NCBI GenBank assembly: GCA_951799425.1 | Contig: OX637401.1 | Location: 15,029,501 to 15,093,500, forward strand | From: Ilex aquifolium | Lineage: Eukaryota > Streptophyta > Magnoliopsida > Aquifoliales > Aquifoliaceae | Direction: 5' to 3' | Length of the DNA: 64,000 bases | Part shown: positions 36,147-50,070 of the stretch, in pieces | Layout of the letters: the number at the start of each line of letters is the position of its first letter | How positions within the stretch are numbered: the first letter of the stretch is position 1 | Made by a program: the position numbers and the translations under genes | The notes under the pieces: model-generated | The model's input: the letters and a program-made list of their open reading frames with translations, nothing else | Told to the model about the DNA's origin: nothing | Databases searched by the model: none

Positions 36147-39100
36147 TGTGACACCCTGTGACACCCAAAATCCGGGGGCCCGTTGATAAACCCATCAATC
36201 CGCAGAAATACCCGTGAATGTCGCTTAACCCGACACCACGTCACCACATTCCCTTTATCGGGATTTATAAATATATATAAAAGAAATACAAGTCCTACTT
36301 CTTTTGGTTGGTTGACCCATCCGAGGTCCAGCATACCACCATTGGTATCCTATTATTGTCCACTTATAACTTTTAAAGGAAGGAAACAATAGCCCAAGAG
36401 TTTGGCAAACAAAATAAAAAAAAAAAAAAAATTTCAGGAAATTTTGAAGGGCGTACCGGTACGCTCTGTCTTCTGTCTGTCGCCGTACCGGTACGGTTTT
36501 GCCAGTTTTGCCTTTTTCCTTTATTTTTCACTTCCAATCCATTACAATACATTCCAAACTCATCCAACCCATGCATAATGAGGATTCCCATATAAAACAT
36601 GATTTGTACAAGTTCCATTACAATTAATTCCATATATTTACACATCCAAATGGAATTTTCACAAAAACTTTACAAAATAAACCATAAATGCCACATGTCG
36701 GCTTTCTTCAACCTTGGGGCTCGAAATGGGAGCCGTCCGCCGGTGTAAACCCCGCACCTGAAATGTTTTTCCCACGAAGGGTGAGCCACGCTCAATAGGG
36801 TATCTCCTAATGAGGCTACTCCCCAACCTAATGCATATGAAATGTTCACATGCCACAAATCAACAATTCATAACATTCCAAGCAAGAAAGTATATTCAAT
36901 GTTAGAATTTGCAATGCCATGCTATGTAACGAGGTGAGACTCACTCATGCATATCAACCGAGCCCTTCCCGACTCCTCCACACATGCAAGTGCCAATGTG
37001 TACGAATCCGTCATTTATGTTGCACATCAAATGACATTCATCAATCTAGGGTCTTTATAGGGGTGGATGTTCATGGACTCACTCCAAAGGTCACCCAACC
37101 TACACGGAATTTACGGACTTCCACCGAAGGTTCCGCGTACACCTACACACTTAATGGACCGAGCCAAAGGAGTGAGTATCCTAATCACCGGGTCTTGCAC
37201 CTGAGGGATCTTCTAGCCCTTCTTGCTACCCCAACCCTATCAACCATGCAAACCGTGCGACTCGGCTAGGTTTTCAACCAAGCTTGTAACGCCTCAAATA
37301 CCCCATTGGACGACATTACATACTAACAACCATTTACACCATGAGAGCACTAATAAAATCCATAAATAACCGGGGGTCCTTAATTTAACAAAATTCGGGC
37401 AGAGTCTCCTTTGTTCGGAGAGCTCTACCTAAAACACAACCTGTGCAATTATACTACATCGACCACACCGGGTCCATTTATCCATAAAATATTTACAACA
37501 TTATCCCAAAAGATTTTCATTCACCGTATGTAATACCCACAATAACATTCCAAAAGAATAAGCCAAGCCATGGCCACAATATCAAAAGAATATGCCCAAC
37601 AATGACATTTACATTTCCAAAGAATTAAACTATGATAACGCAGTGGAATATCAAAATACTAGACTTTACATGATCTCAAACTAATTTCTCTAGTATAGTA
37701 CAAAAGAAACTTATAGCTCTACATGTCCACCTAGGGATCTAGATTCCCCTCGGGTGGGGCCTCCCAATGCACGGGTTCCTCGACTCCCGCCGCTTCCTCA
37801 AGGGTAAAATCTGAAAAGGTTTATATGTAGGGGGTGAGCACGAAGCTCTGTAGAAAAATCCTCCCAAACTCGAACAAGGTTTAGAAAAGTATAGAAATCG
37901 GTCGGTCTCATTTTTCAACATAACATAGATATACAATTTGAAATAAAACAGTGACATTTCAAACAGATCTCAGGTTTATGTAAAAACAGTAATTAAATGA
38001 ATAAACGAGCACAGCGTAAAAATAATAATCGGTTTCACCGTAAACAATTTCCAACAAGTCTTTTGGGCAGGCGACATACTTAACGGTAACCTCCACCCCC
38101 TCAAGGTTCTCTTTGGCAGGTAGCATACTTAACAGTAACCTCCACCCCCTCCATGTTATCTTTGTTTCTCAAGCATCCTTAGAAGGAACCTCCTGAGAAG
38201 GAATGAGCATCCTTACAAGGGACCTCTCACTCATCACGGTATTGTTTCCCAAGCATCCTTACCGGGAACCTCTTGAGAAGGAATGAACATCCTTACAAGG
38301 AACCTCTCACCCATGTTCATTCCAACAACCATACAAGTGTAACACCCCAAATACCACCCTGGACGGCATTACATTCTAAAACATTCACATCATGAGAGCA
38401 CTAAATATATATCCATCAAATAAGAAACATTCTTAATTTTTTAACAAAATTTGGGCAGAGTCTCCTTTGTATAGGAAGCTCCACCCAAAAATCACAACCT
38501 GTGCAATTTTATTAACTTGACCACACAGGGTCCATTTAACCATCATAAAATAAACTTCCATTCACCATATATCATATCCACACTATCATCCCAAAAGAAT
38601 AGGCCAAGCAATGGCATTTACATTCCAAGAGAATTAAAGTACACTTGCAGCGGAATAACAAAATATTAGACTTTACATGATCTCCAAATAAACTCTCTAG
38701 TCTAGTACAAAAGAAACTATATCTCTACATGTCCACCTCGGGATCTAGGTACCCCTCCAAGGAAGCTTCCCCAAGGCCCGGCTCATTCACACCGAGCTCC
38801 TCCTCTAAAGCCAAATCTGAAAAATATTAATTGTAGGGGATGAGCACGAAGCTCTGTAGCAAGATCTTCCCAAACTCAAACAAGGTTTAGAAAAGCATAT
38901 AAAACGGTTGGTCTCATTTTCGAAAATAATATATATCAATTTTTGAAGGAAAAACAGGATATTTTAAATAGATCTCAAGTTTAAATGCTCGCAATAATTT
39001 AAATGAACCGTAAAACTCAGTCACAATTATCACCATAACCATTTCCAACAGGTTCTTGTGGAGTCCCATACCTCTACAAGCACTTGTTGGAAACCATTCA

Positions 39101-40112
39101 GTAACAATAATAATAATCTCATGTTCTCATGTATATTGGTTCATCCCCGTACCATGTATGTTGATTGCTTCTCATGAATCTACCCAACGATTATACCTAG
39201 TCCACCTATTTACATCATAATCACAAGCACTATAGGAAAGGGCGTCTACCATCCCAATGGCAGTGACGAGTCCCTTCCTAGGAAAAGTATACTATCCCTT
39301 GTTCGAACTCCAGTGAACGATAGTGGTTTCATTACCAAATGACAACCCACTACAAGTGCTAGGAAACCATCTCACCCCCACTGGGGTAGACTAACCTCTA
39401 ACACTCTACGGCATCTCTCGAAGGCAATCCAAGTCCCTCACAACAACCATACAGTTGAGGAAACCAAAATATTCTCAATTCATCAACATTTCAAGGAATT
39501 ACCAAATTCCACAATTTCTCATTTATAATTCAAGTATCACAATTGTACCACTCTCAATATACTACAAGAATAAGGGATTAAAATATGCAAGAGATCATAT
39601 CAATAAAACCTTCATAATCTTGATATCAAAATTCTAGGGTTTTCCAAACAAAACATAATTTCTTGGAACTAGAACAAGGATTTGATGAAAACATGATTTA
39701 ATCAACTATAGGCATTTAGAAATCAATAATCCATGTATTTTTCATAACCCAAATAGGTAATTTCTAAAACTACTATTTTGGAAATTCAAGAACAAGGTCT
39801 CTTGAACCCAAACATACATTTTGTTCAAAATCATGTTTCAATAAACAAGGAACCAAGAATTCTTAACTATTTATCATATAACTATCAAGAATATGGAAAA
39901 CATACATATATAATAACCCTAGCCTCAATGTAAGAGAAAGAGAAGAAATCCCCTACCTTAATGCTCTTGGAAAAATTAGGGCTTTGATCTTGAATCAACC
40001 CTTTAATTCCTTGTTTTTCACCTTTGATCTTGTGTTTTTCTCTTCCCCTCTTTCTCTCTAATGTTTTCTAGGGTTTTAAGGTGTGTAATGAAGGCTAAGG
40101 AGGTGAGAGGAT

Positions 40113-40122
40113 GTATTTATAG
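40113..40122 (-). promoter_or_regulatory. TATA box of LTR F (CTATAAATAC)
   Basis: On the minus strand CTATAAATACATCC precedes a CT/GA-rich leader and, 160 bp on, the CATTAAG/GTAGGGG donor-like site. Palindromes at 40175-40238 lie just upstream. Good core-promoter layout. Confidence 0.6.
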
Positions 40123-40174
40123 TGGGGGAAAAATCGAGGGTTCGCGAACTAAAAAAATTCGGATTTTTACAGTG

Positions 40175-40238
40175 GCTACCGGTAGCTCGGACACACTGGA
40201 CCATTGGCTACCGGTAGCTGATTTTGGCTACCGGTAGT
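40175..40238. promoter_or_regulatory. Three ACCGGT palindromes upstream of the LTR F TATA box
   Basis: GCTACCGGTAGC at 40175-40186 and 40207-40218, and a near-copy at 40227-40238. They lie 55-120 bp upstream of the minus-strand TATA box. Function unknown; a protein-binding site array is inferred. Confidence 0.45.
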
Positions 40239-42172
40239 CACTACCCAGATTTTCTACTTCTACTTCCAGTGCATTTTTGACCCATTTAGAGGTCGAATTG
40301 GAACATTTTCATGAGATACACTTTTGTAGCCCTAGATGTCTACTATCTACTGTCAAAATTTCAGGTCATTTGAAAATAAGAATAAAAAGTTATGATCGAA
40401 ATAGTAGACAGTGTCCAAAATCCTTTATACCCAAATTTTCTCTAAAATGTGTTTTAACTCCAAAATACTTCCTAACTTCTAATACACCCCATATCACCTC
40501 TCCCAAGGTTTTTCGACCTTCCGGACTCAATGGAAACCTTATTTTGACCTAAAAATATTTAGAAATTCATCTAATCACCCGTTCCAAGTTTAAACGTCTT
40601 GGAAAACTCCAACTTCTCATTCCATATGCATCTCTAGCATTTCTCCCACTATTACAATCTATATAGTTTATTCCTACATCATTTCACATATCCACATTTT
40701 TACAACACTTATCTACTATATATCTATATACATATATAAGAGAAAAATGCGGGGTGTTACAACAAGAACATATCATACCAACAATCATCACACATAACCA
40801 ACGATTCCATAAATCCCCAATTTACAAGCAATTTTTTCAAAGATCCACAAATCCATTCTGAGACAATTTCAATAAATAATTAGGAAAATACAAGAGATCG
40901 TAACCACGTCATTTTACTACTCAACACAAATCACTATGGTTTAGAAATCAATAACAAAGAACACATTTAAGAAGAAAATCCATCATTTTCAAATACTAGG
41001 GTTTTTAAGACAAGAAAAGGGATTTCATGGGTATTCAACCCTAACTTTGTTCAAGCATGTAATCTTTGCAAAAAGACTAAGAGATGATGATTTCATATCA
41101 TAAATATATAACATTTATAGCCAAAACATACATATATAAATACCCTAGCCTCAATGTAAGTGAATGAGAGAAAACTCCTACCTTAAATTCTTAGTTTGTA
41201 TGAAGAACTTGAGCTTTGATCTTGAATTTACCCTTAAATCTCTTGTTTTTCCCTTCCTTTCTTCCTCTCTAATGATCTCTAGGGTTCCAAGAGGTGTGGG
41301 GTGAGAGTGGAGTGAAAGAAATGAGGGAAAATGGGATGAAAATGGCGTTTAAAACACATCAGCCCCGAAATTCACTGTTCATGAACTGTTTTGGTCTTCT
41401 CCGAAATTACGGTTTTGCCACTAAGAATCTCCAATTTGATCTATATGCCTACCCTAAGGTTTTTTGACGTTCCGGATTCATTTTTAAAGTTATTTTAACC
41501 TAAACATTTATTTTTATGATTTATTTCAAAACTAAAATAAATTTACACTCAAAATATTAAAATTACTATCCAAGGAACACCACAGTGCAGATTTTTGGTC
41601 AACTTCGGAGAATAAACTGATTTGAATCAGGTATTTCTAGTAGGTGTGACCTATATGGTTGGAAAGATATACGAGTTAGGGTTCTAACAAAAATAACGGT
41701 GCGCAATTTGGACTTTCCAACAAAGAGTTATGATCAAATTGGTGAAAGGTAGTCTGCCGGACTGCTTGGTTCTTCTATACTTGTCTAACTCGAGTTTGGG
41801 TGTCTTTTGTCACAAATCCTATCTCATACCCATCTCCAATATAGGTAGTATGGCTTGCATAAAGATCCATGTCTAGCATCATTCATTAACCAAAACCAAA
41901 TTACCATCCGTCTCCTAGAATCATCCATAACAACATGATGTATAACTAGTATATCCATCGAAATTTTTTTCTTCAATTCCTCTAAGCTAGCTAATTGATG
42001 AGAATGCAAAATGTCATATTTTTCTCTTTTATTATTTAGCCTTTTATACTTATTTGGAGCCTAAATATACTTATTATTCTTATATTTTGATTTAGGATGT
42101 AAATGGAGACGTTAAATGCAAAACGAAGCTAATTGGACAATTGTTGATAGTTTAGACATGTGGGGGTTTACA

Positions 42173-42188
42173 ATCCACCCCCCTTAAA
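42173..42188 (-). other. Polypurine tract of element B
   Basis: Minus strand CTTTAAGGGGGGTGGAT abuts the 3' LTR start, as in element A. Confidence 0.85.
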
Positions 42189-45100
42189 GAAAGTTTCGTC
42201 CTCGAAACTTACCTCGAGTAGCGAATAAGTGCGGGTACTTCTCTCGCATTTCTAGCTCCGGTTCCCAAGTAGCTTCTTCCACTCCATGGTGTTGCCACAA
42301 AACCTTCACTAGTCGGATGACTTTGTTGCGGAGCACCTTTTCCTTGGCATCAAGAATCTTCACCGGTTGTTCTTCATATGTTGCTCCATCTTGAATTTCT
42401 ATATCTTCCAAGTCTACGACCGGCGTTGCATCCGATTGACACTTTCTCAACATCGACACGAGGAACACGTCATGTACCCCAGACAACTGAGCTGGTAACC
42501 GCAACTGATACGCCGCTTTGCCCACAACTTTGATCACTTCAAATGGCCCGATATATCTTGGCGCTAACTTTCCCTTCTTGCCGAATCTAAACACTCCCTT
42601 TTTGGGTGACACTTTGAGGAACACATAATCCCCCTTTTGAAATTCCAAGGGTCTTCGTCGTCGATCCGCATAGCTTTTCTGTCTACTTTGCGCCGTGCAT
42701 AGCCTCTCCCGGATGAGTTGAATCTTCTCTGTAGTTTCCCGAACAATCTCCGGCCCAAACAAGCTACTCTCGCCCGCTTCCAACCAACACGTCGGTGATC
42801 GACATGGCCTTCCATACAATGCCTCATACGGTGCCATCCCAATACTTGCCTGATAGCTGTTGTTGTACGCAAATTCCACCAACGGCAAATGGTCACTCCA
42901 GCTTCCTTTGAAGTCCAACACGCAAGCACGTAACATGTCTTCCACAATCTGTATCACCCTCTCGGATTGGCCATCCGTTTGGGGATGAAAAGCTGTGCTG
43001 AAATGTAACTCTGTCCCCATCGTTTGTTGTAGACTTTGCCAGAACCGCGCCACAAACCGAGAATCACGATCCGACACGATAGAGAGTGGAACTCCGTGCA
43101 ATCTAAAAATCTCACGGATATAGAGCTGGCTCAAAGTCTCGAATGTGTCAGTGGTCTTCATACCCAAGAAATGAGCGGACTTTGTGAGTCTATCAACAAA
43201 AACCCATACTGCATTATGCCCGCGCGACGTTCGGGGTAAACCCGACACAAAATTCATGGTGATGTGATCCCACTTCCACTCTGGGATAGGCAAAGACTGT
43301 AGTAATCCTCCTGGTTTTTGATGTTCGATCTTCACCTGCTGGCACACCGCACATCGTGCTATGAACCCTGCCACATCCTTCTTCATTCCCTTCCACCAAT
43401 ATTGGCGCTTCATATCCCTATACATTTTTGTGCTACCGGGGTGGATAGCAAACTTAGAGCGATGACCCTCTCCAAGTATCTCCTCCTTTAGGGACGAATC
43501 ATCAGGAACACATATCTTCGTCCCATATCTCAATTCTCCGTTTCTCAAAGACCAACCCTCCATAGTTACCCCATTCTCCACTTTAGCTCGAATCGACGCT
43601 AATTCAGGATCCAAGCATTGCAACTCCACAACCCTACGTTGGAAAGTAGGTTAAGCCACAAGGTTGAACAAACATGGTCGGGATCCATCTTCTCCAATCC
43701 ATAGATCATAATCTCCAAGGGCATCCTTCAACTTCCATTCACCTATGGAAACATTGAGTTCACCCCGAGACTTCCTGCTAAGTGCATCGGCCACTACATT
43801 CGCCTTTCCCGGATGGTAGTTGAGTGTGAAATCGTAGTCTTCTAGGTACTCAATCCACCTTCTTTGCCGGAGATTCAAGTCTTTTTGTGTGAAGATATAC
43901 TTGAGGCTCTTATGGTCCGAATACACTTGGAATTTCTCTCCATACAAGTAGCACCTCCACAACTTAAGAGCAAAAACCACAGCGGCTAGCTCCAAGTCAT
44001 GAGTGGGATAGTTCTGCTCATGAGTCTTGAGTTGCCTCGAGCCATAAGCAACTACCTTCCCCCCTTGCATTAGGACACATCCCAAGCCTCGTAGCGAAGC
44101 ATCGGTGTACACATCGTATCCTTCCCCACTGCTCGGAATAATGAGGACAGGAGCCGTTGTCAACTTCTCCTTCAAAGTGCGAAAAATAAGTTCACACTCT
44201 TGAGTCCACAATAATTTCTCTCCCTTCTTGGTAAGGCGAGTCATTGGCATCGCAAGCTTGGAGAATCCCTCCACAAACCTCCGGTAGTAGTCTGCTAAGC
44301 CCAGAAAACTACGTACCTCCGTCACATTCTTCGGTGGTTCCCAGTTCATCACTGCCTCAATCTTTGCGGGGTCAACAGCTGCACCCTGTTCCGACACCAC
44401 ATGGCCAAGGAATTTCACCTCCTTCATCCAAAACTCGCATTTGCTCATCTTAGCATATAACTTATGCTCCCTCAAAGTCTGGAGCACAATCGTGAGATGA
44501 CGTTCATGCTCCTCGTGTGTCCGTGAATAGATTAGTATGTCATCAATGAACACAATGACAAACTGATCTAGATACAGTCGAAATACCCTGTGCATCAAAT
44601 CCATGAAGGCTGCGGGTGCATTAGTCAATCTGAACGGCATTACCTTGTACTCGAAATGACCATACCGGGTACGAAAAGCAGTCTTAGGAATATCCTCCTC
44701 CCTGATCCGCAATTGATGGTACCCTGTGCGAAGGTCAATCTTGGTGTAATACTTAGAACCCCTCAGCTGATCAAATAAGTCATCAATTCGTGGTAAAGGG
44801 TATTTATTCTTCACTGTCACCCGATTCAAGCTTCGGTAATCCGTGCATAACCGAAATGTTTCATCATGCTTCTTCACAAAGAGGACTAGAGCTCCCCAAG
44901 GTGAAGTATTTAGACGGATAAACCCAATATTCAACAAATGGTCCAACTGCTATCTTAGCTCCTTTAACTCCAAAGGTGCCATACGGTAGGGAGCAATGGA
45001 TATGAGTTCGGTTCCTGGATAGAGATCAATCTTGAACTCAATCTCTCTTTGTGGGGGTAACCCTGGTAGTTCATCTGGGAAGACATCCGGAAAATCCGAT

Positions 45101-46743
45101 ACTATCAACACCACATCTGTAGGGAATTTATCCATATCCTCTCCCATCAAGCTAGCTAAGAAACTCAAATGGCTCCCTGCCTTAGCTTTCAAGAATCTAC
45201 TACCCATAGTAAGAAATGGATGGAAAGAACTTCGGTCATTAATAAAACTGAAAACTACCCCTCCTGGTAACTGAAATGTAATCCGCTTGCGGAAACAATC
45301 CATTACCGCCCGGAAAGCGGACAACAAGTTCATTCCGAATATAACGTCATACCCCTTCAAATCTAGAACAACCAAATCCACAATCAATTCGTGCTCCCCA
45401 ATACGAAGCACGCAACCCTTGCAAACCCGGCTAGTACCCAATTGTTCTCCCGTAGGCAAGTCAACATTCAATGCTTGTTCTAGCTTTTCAAAGCTCAATC
45501 CCAAATTAAGAGCATATGCGGTGCGTATGAATGAATGAGTCGCACCGGGATCAAATAAAATTTGGGCCCATGAATTATAAAGAAGAATGATACCTTCCAC
45601 AACTGCATTGGAGGCATCTTCCTTCGGTTGAGTCAAAGCAAACACTCTCCCCTGGTTGGTGCCGCCTGGGGCTAGAGCTCCCAATGGCCTCTGCTGCGGT
45701 AGTGGCCTCGATGGGGGTGGCCTGTCTGCCTGTACCTGTCCTGCTTTCTGAGTATTCCTCTGGGGTGGATAAATTGGACAATGCATCCGAATATATCCCA
45801 CACCTCCACATGCAAAGCAGGATCGTGGATTAGTGCCTGCTCCCTCTGGTACACCTCCGGCCCCTCGGGCTATCTGAGGTCTAGGTCCCACTGTCTGGTC
45901 TGGGCGACGATAAGGTGCTGCCCTCTGAACTCCACTGTTGCCCGCACCAGTCCGGATCGGACCTCCCCTCGCTAAGCTCTGTCGTCGCTGGCTATCCTCT
46001 ATATCCCTCTCCACAAGTGCAGCTTGATCCACAATATCCCCGTAGTCCCGAATCTTGAGAGCCACCAACTTCTCTCGGATAACCGGCCTCAAGCCCTGCT
46101 CAAAGCGCTTGGCCCTATTGGCCTCAGTAGAAATAAACTCCATAGCATAACGAGATAGCTCATCAAACCTCCTCTCGTACTCAACCACAGTCGTGCTGCC
46201 CTGTCGTAGAGCAAGAAAATCAGCCTTCATTCTATCTCTGACTGATTCCGGAAAGTACTTGTCTTGGAAGATTTGGTCGAACTCCCCCCAAGTGAGTGCA
46301 TCGGTGTCCCTCCTTCTCTTCACTGATTCCCACCAATGATCGGCCTCTCCATCAAATAAATATATCGCCAAGCCGAACTTAAGGTCCTCGACAACTCCCA
46401 TGCCGTCAAATACCTTCTTCACCCAGCGGATCCACTTATCCGCATCCAAGGGATTTGAGCTTCCTTGGAAAGTGGGTGGGCGTTGCCTTAGAAATTCTCG
46501 AAGAACGATCATTCTCCGATTCTCATCCCCGTTGCCCGGTACTTGGGCTAGTGGATGAGCCCCACCATTGTGGTTGTTGTTGTTGTTGTTTCCGTTCTGG
46601 TGTTGCACCAGAGTGGTGAGTTCCCTCAAATATTGATAGATACCATTCATGGCATCGGGAGGTGGTGGTGGTGGTGGATTTGATTGACCTCCACGACCAC
46701 GCCCACGTCCACGTCCACGTCCACGTCCTCGTCCGCCGTCCAT
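42184..46743 (-). pseudogene. Element B gag-pol, one frame with two stops
   Basis: A single reading frame of about 1,520 codons runs from ATG 46741-46743 (MDGGRGRGRG, just after an acceptor-like GTGCAG) to 42184, broken only by TAG 44950-44952 and TAA 43651-43653. Order: gag with NPLDADKWIR and EADHWWESVKRR; knuckle CFACGGVGYIRMHC, where the zinc-binding His is Tyr; protease DPGATHSF near 45540; RT with [10 protein letters not shown] near 44540; RNase [11 protein letters not shown] near 44105; integrase with HPGS...[26 protein letters not shown] and GQSERV; tail VKVLWQHHGVEEATWEPE (chromodomain-like). One polyprotein without a gag/pol shift is usual for this group. The TAA replaces a CAA that A retains; the TAG replaces an AAG. 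Inactive as it stands but recently so. Confidence 0.93.
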
Positions 46744-46920
46744 CCTGCACATCAATTCATAATTTAGTTCCTTGATGTACAAGACATCCTAATAGTTAAT
46801 TTAATCCAAAGTATAGGACTCATGTAAAAAAAATCTAAATCAACAATCTTAATCACCCTAATCCTATCTCTCCAATGGTGATCCATAACCTACAGCTCCC
46901 ATGTAAGACCTAAAGCCTAG

Positions 46921-46932
46921 ACTCTGATACCA
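46921..46932 (-). other. Primer binding site of element B, tRNA-iMet type
   Basis: Minus strand TGGTATCAGAGT, four bases after the 5' LTR end; matches the initiator tRNA complement. Confidence 0.88.
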
Positions 46933-48679
46933 ACTTTGTAATACCCCAAATACCCCCTTGGACGACATTACATACTAACAACCATTTACACCATGAGAGC
47001 ACTAATAAAATTCATAAATAACCGGGGGTCCTTAATTTAACAAAATTCGGGCAGAGTCTCCTTTGTTCGGGGAGCTCTACCCAAAACACAACCTGTGCAA
47101 TTATACTACATCGACCACACCGGGTCCATTTATCCATAAAATATTTACAACATTATCCCAGAAGATTTCCATTCACCGTATGTAATACCCACAATAACAT
47201 TCCAAAAGAATAAGCCAAGCCATGGCCACAATATCAAAAGAATATGCCCAACAATGACATTTACATTTCCAAAGAATTAAACAATGATAACGCAGCGGAA
47301 TAACAAAATACTAGACTTTACATGATCTCAAAATAATTTCTCTAGTCTAGTACAAAAGATACTTATAGCTCTACATGTCCACCTCGGGATCTAGATTCCC
47401 CTCTGGTGGGGCCTCCCAATGCACGGGTTCCTCGACTCCCGCCGCCTCCTCAAGGGTAAAATCTGAAAAGGTTTATATGTAGGGGGTGAGCACGAAGCTC
47501 TGTAGAAAAATCCTCCCAAACTCGAACAAGGTTTAGAAAAGTATAGAAATCGGTCGGTCGCATTTTTCAACATAACATAGATATACAATTTGAAATAAAA
47601 CAGTGACATTTCAAACAGATCTCAGGTTTATGTAAAAACAGTAATTAAATGAATAAACGAGCACAGCGTAAAAATAATAATCGGTTTCACCATAAACAAT
47701 TTCCAACAAGTCTTTTGGGCAGGCGGCATACTTAACGGTAACCTCCACCCACCCCTCAAGATTCTCTTTGGCAGGTAGCATACTTAACAGTAACCTCCAC
47801 CCCCTCCATGTTATCTTTGTTTCTCAAGCATCCTTACAAGGGACCTCTCACTCATCACGGTATTGTTTCCCAAGCATCCTTACCGGGAACCTCTTGAGAA
47901 GGAATGAGCATCCTTACAAGGAACCTCTCACCCATGTTCATTCCAACAACTATACAAGAACATATCATACCAAAAATCATCACACATAACCAACGATTCC
48001 ATAAATCCCCAATTTACAAGCAATTTTTCCAAAGATCCACAAATCCATTGTGAGGCAATTTCAATAAACAATTAGGAAAATACAAGAGATCGTAACCACG
48101 TCATTTTACTACTCAACACAAATCACTATGGTTTAGAAATCAATAACAAAGAACACATTTAAGAAGAAAATCCATCATTTTCAAATACTAGGGTTTTTAA
48201 GACAAGAAAAGGGATTTCATGGGTATTCAACCCTAACTTTGTTCAAGCATGTAATCTTTGCAAAAAGACTAAGAGATGATGATTTCATATCAAAAATATA
48301 TAACATTTATAGCCAAAACATACATATATAAATACCCTAGCCTCAATGTAAGTGAATGAGAGAAAACCCCTACCTTAAATCCTTAGTTTGTATGAAGAAC
48401 TTGAGCTTTGATCTTGAATTTACCCTTAAATCTCTTGGTTTTCCCTTCCTTTCTTCCTCTCTAATGATCTCTAGGGTTCCAAGAGGTGTGGGGTGAGAGT
48501 GGAGTGAAAGAAATGAGGGAAAATGGGATGAAAATGGGGTTTAAAACACATCAACCCCGAAATTCACTGTTCATGGACTGTTTTGGTCTTCTCCAAAATT
48601 ACGGTTTTGCCACTAAGAATCTCCAATTTGATTTATATGCCTACCCTAAGGTTTTTCGACGTTCCGGATTCATTTTTAA

Positions 48680-49401
48680 TGGTGTAAACTCACATAACTA
48701 TGCAAAGCTAACGATTGTGAGGATAGCGAGAGTTCTGAGCTACTGGGCTCGTGTGTTTGACAATGGAGATTATAGGGGGTTATGCATGAATGGAGGCAAT
48801 TAAGATCACTCTGAGCTCCAAGGCTCGACTGAATCGCAGAAATATAAACCGGGGCTTAGGGGGAACACACACACAGCAGAAATATAGTGGTTCACCGACA
48901 TAGGAGCTCGGCTAGTCCACTCTTTAATGGAGGCTCTTGCTCCTTTTTCTTTATATCTCTCCCTCTCTCTAATGTACAAAGCCTTTTTTATCTATCTTTC
49001 TTCGTAGGGGTTGGCTTTTCCTTTATAGCCGCCTGCTTACCTCTAATTCGGTTATTCTTCCTATTTCTATGGATTTCCCCCCTTTCGTGGCGCTGTCGAG
49101 CTTGTGTACATAAGGATAGCCTATTTTGTGGGATCTTGGCCTTGATCCTTGCCTTTCCTCCACGGGATTTCCCTTGATTTTAGGAGGAAATCTTGGATGG
49201 TTGAGAGTTTCGTGCCTTGGTTCTTGTTTCCTAGTTCTTCTGCAAGTATCCGCTGTTGTCTAGTTGTCTCATTTTCTTCCTTGTTGCGATCTCGCCCGTA
49301 GGAAGCTCTGGCTCTGGGCCTCTGAGCTATGAACCCTTCGCCTGACCTCCTGAGCTGAGCTCTGTGCCTGAGTTCACATTTAGAATTGATTTTAGGCATC
49401 A
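48680..49401 (-). repeat. 3' LTR of element C
   Basis: 722 bp, plus-strand TGGTGTAAACTCAC to TTTAGGCATCA. Same length as the 5' LTR. Confidence 0.93.
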
Positions 49402-49421
49402 TTAGTTGCCCCCCAGCCCTT
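49402..49421 (-). other. Polypurine tract of element C
   Basis: Minus strand AAGGGCTGGGGGGCAACTAA sits directly before the 3' LTR start TGATGCC. Confidence 0.75.
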
Positions 49422-49587
49422 GGCTCAAGCGAGCTTGGGCAGGGGCTGAGCTGTTTTAAACCGAGCTAGAACCCGCTCGTGGCTGACCTTGGTTTGTACG
49501 AGGGCACTGCCTTTTTGACGGTTTTTTTTTTTGGCAATCATGGCCTACTCGATTCCCGTGCATGTTCCAGCCCACGTCCTCTCAAGC

Positions 49588-49594
49588 TATAAAT
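49588..49594 (+). promoter_or_regulatory. TATA box of the antisense gene
   Basis: TATAAAT in AAGCTATAAATGCCC, about 480 bp upstream of the antisense ATG. A possible 5' UTR intron follows (GTTAG/GTACGT at 49805 to TTTTAG at about 49901). Inferred promoter. Confidence 0.5.
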
Positions 49595-50070
49595 GCCCAA
49601 ACGGCCATCAAAACCCCCTTTTATCACCGTTCAACTTCTTCATTGCTCTTCGTTTCCACTCTTCTCGCGATTTCAGATTATTCGACTTGAAGTTTCCTGA
49701 CTTCTTGTTCGAAACCGAATTCCTTATTCTCATTTTGAAGACTCTCAGTGCCTCTTTCCTTCGATATCGCTCTGGGCTTTTGTTCGTCGCTACTCCTGTG
49801 TTAGGTACGTCCTTTGCCCCTTTCACTTCCTCATTCGCTCTAGATTCCTCGAATTCGAGGTGGTTGCTGCATTTTTGGGCTTTTCGGTTCTTTTACTTTT
49901 AGAATCGTGACCATTGTCTAACTCCACTTCCCCACTTTGTGGACTGGCGTTCTATAGTGCATATCCTTGCCGTCAGGAGCTACTGTGTTGACCCCAGGGT
50001 CATTAGAGAGTGCCTGACCAGTGTCCCTTCCCTTTATCGCTCTTTCAATCTTCCTTTTTCTCATCCTACC

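Larger units (their letters stand above)
38338..40761 (-). mobile_element. Solo LTR F inside the 3' LTR of B
   Basis: 2,424 bp from TGTAACACCCC to GGGGTGTTACA, flanked by ACAAG (38333-38337 and 40762-40766). The uninterrupted host sequence is seen in B's other LTR near 47950. No internal region, so solo. Related to but distinct from the A/B LTRs. Contains a TATA box, a donor-like site at 39955 and ACCGGT palindromes. Confidence 0.92.
37285..42172 (-). repeat. 3' LTR of element B (interrupted)
   Basis: TGTAACGCCTCAAAT to GGGGGTTTACA on plus; about 2.46 kb once solo LTR F (38338-40761) and its duplicated ACAAG are removed. It carries a 34-bp stretch near 38180 that the 5' copy lacks. Confidence 0.9.

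Noticed and set aside
49531-49902. 123-codon frame as start of the antisense gene
   Set aside because: Spans the TATA box and a likely 5' UTR intron, is Phe/Ser-rich, and is out of frame with the main antisense protein.
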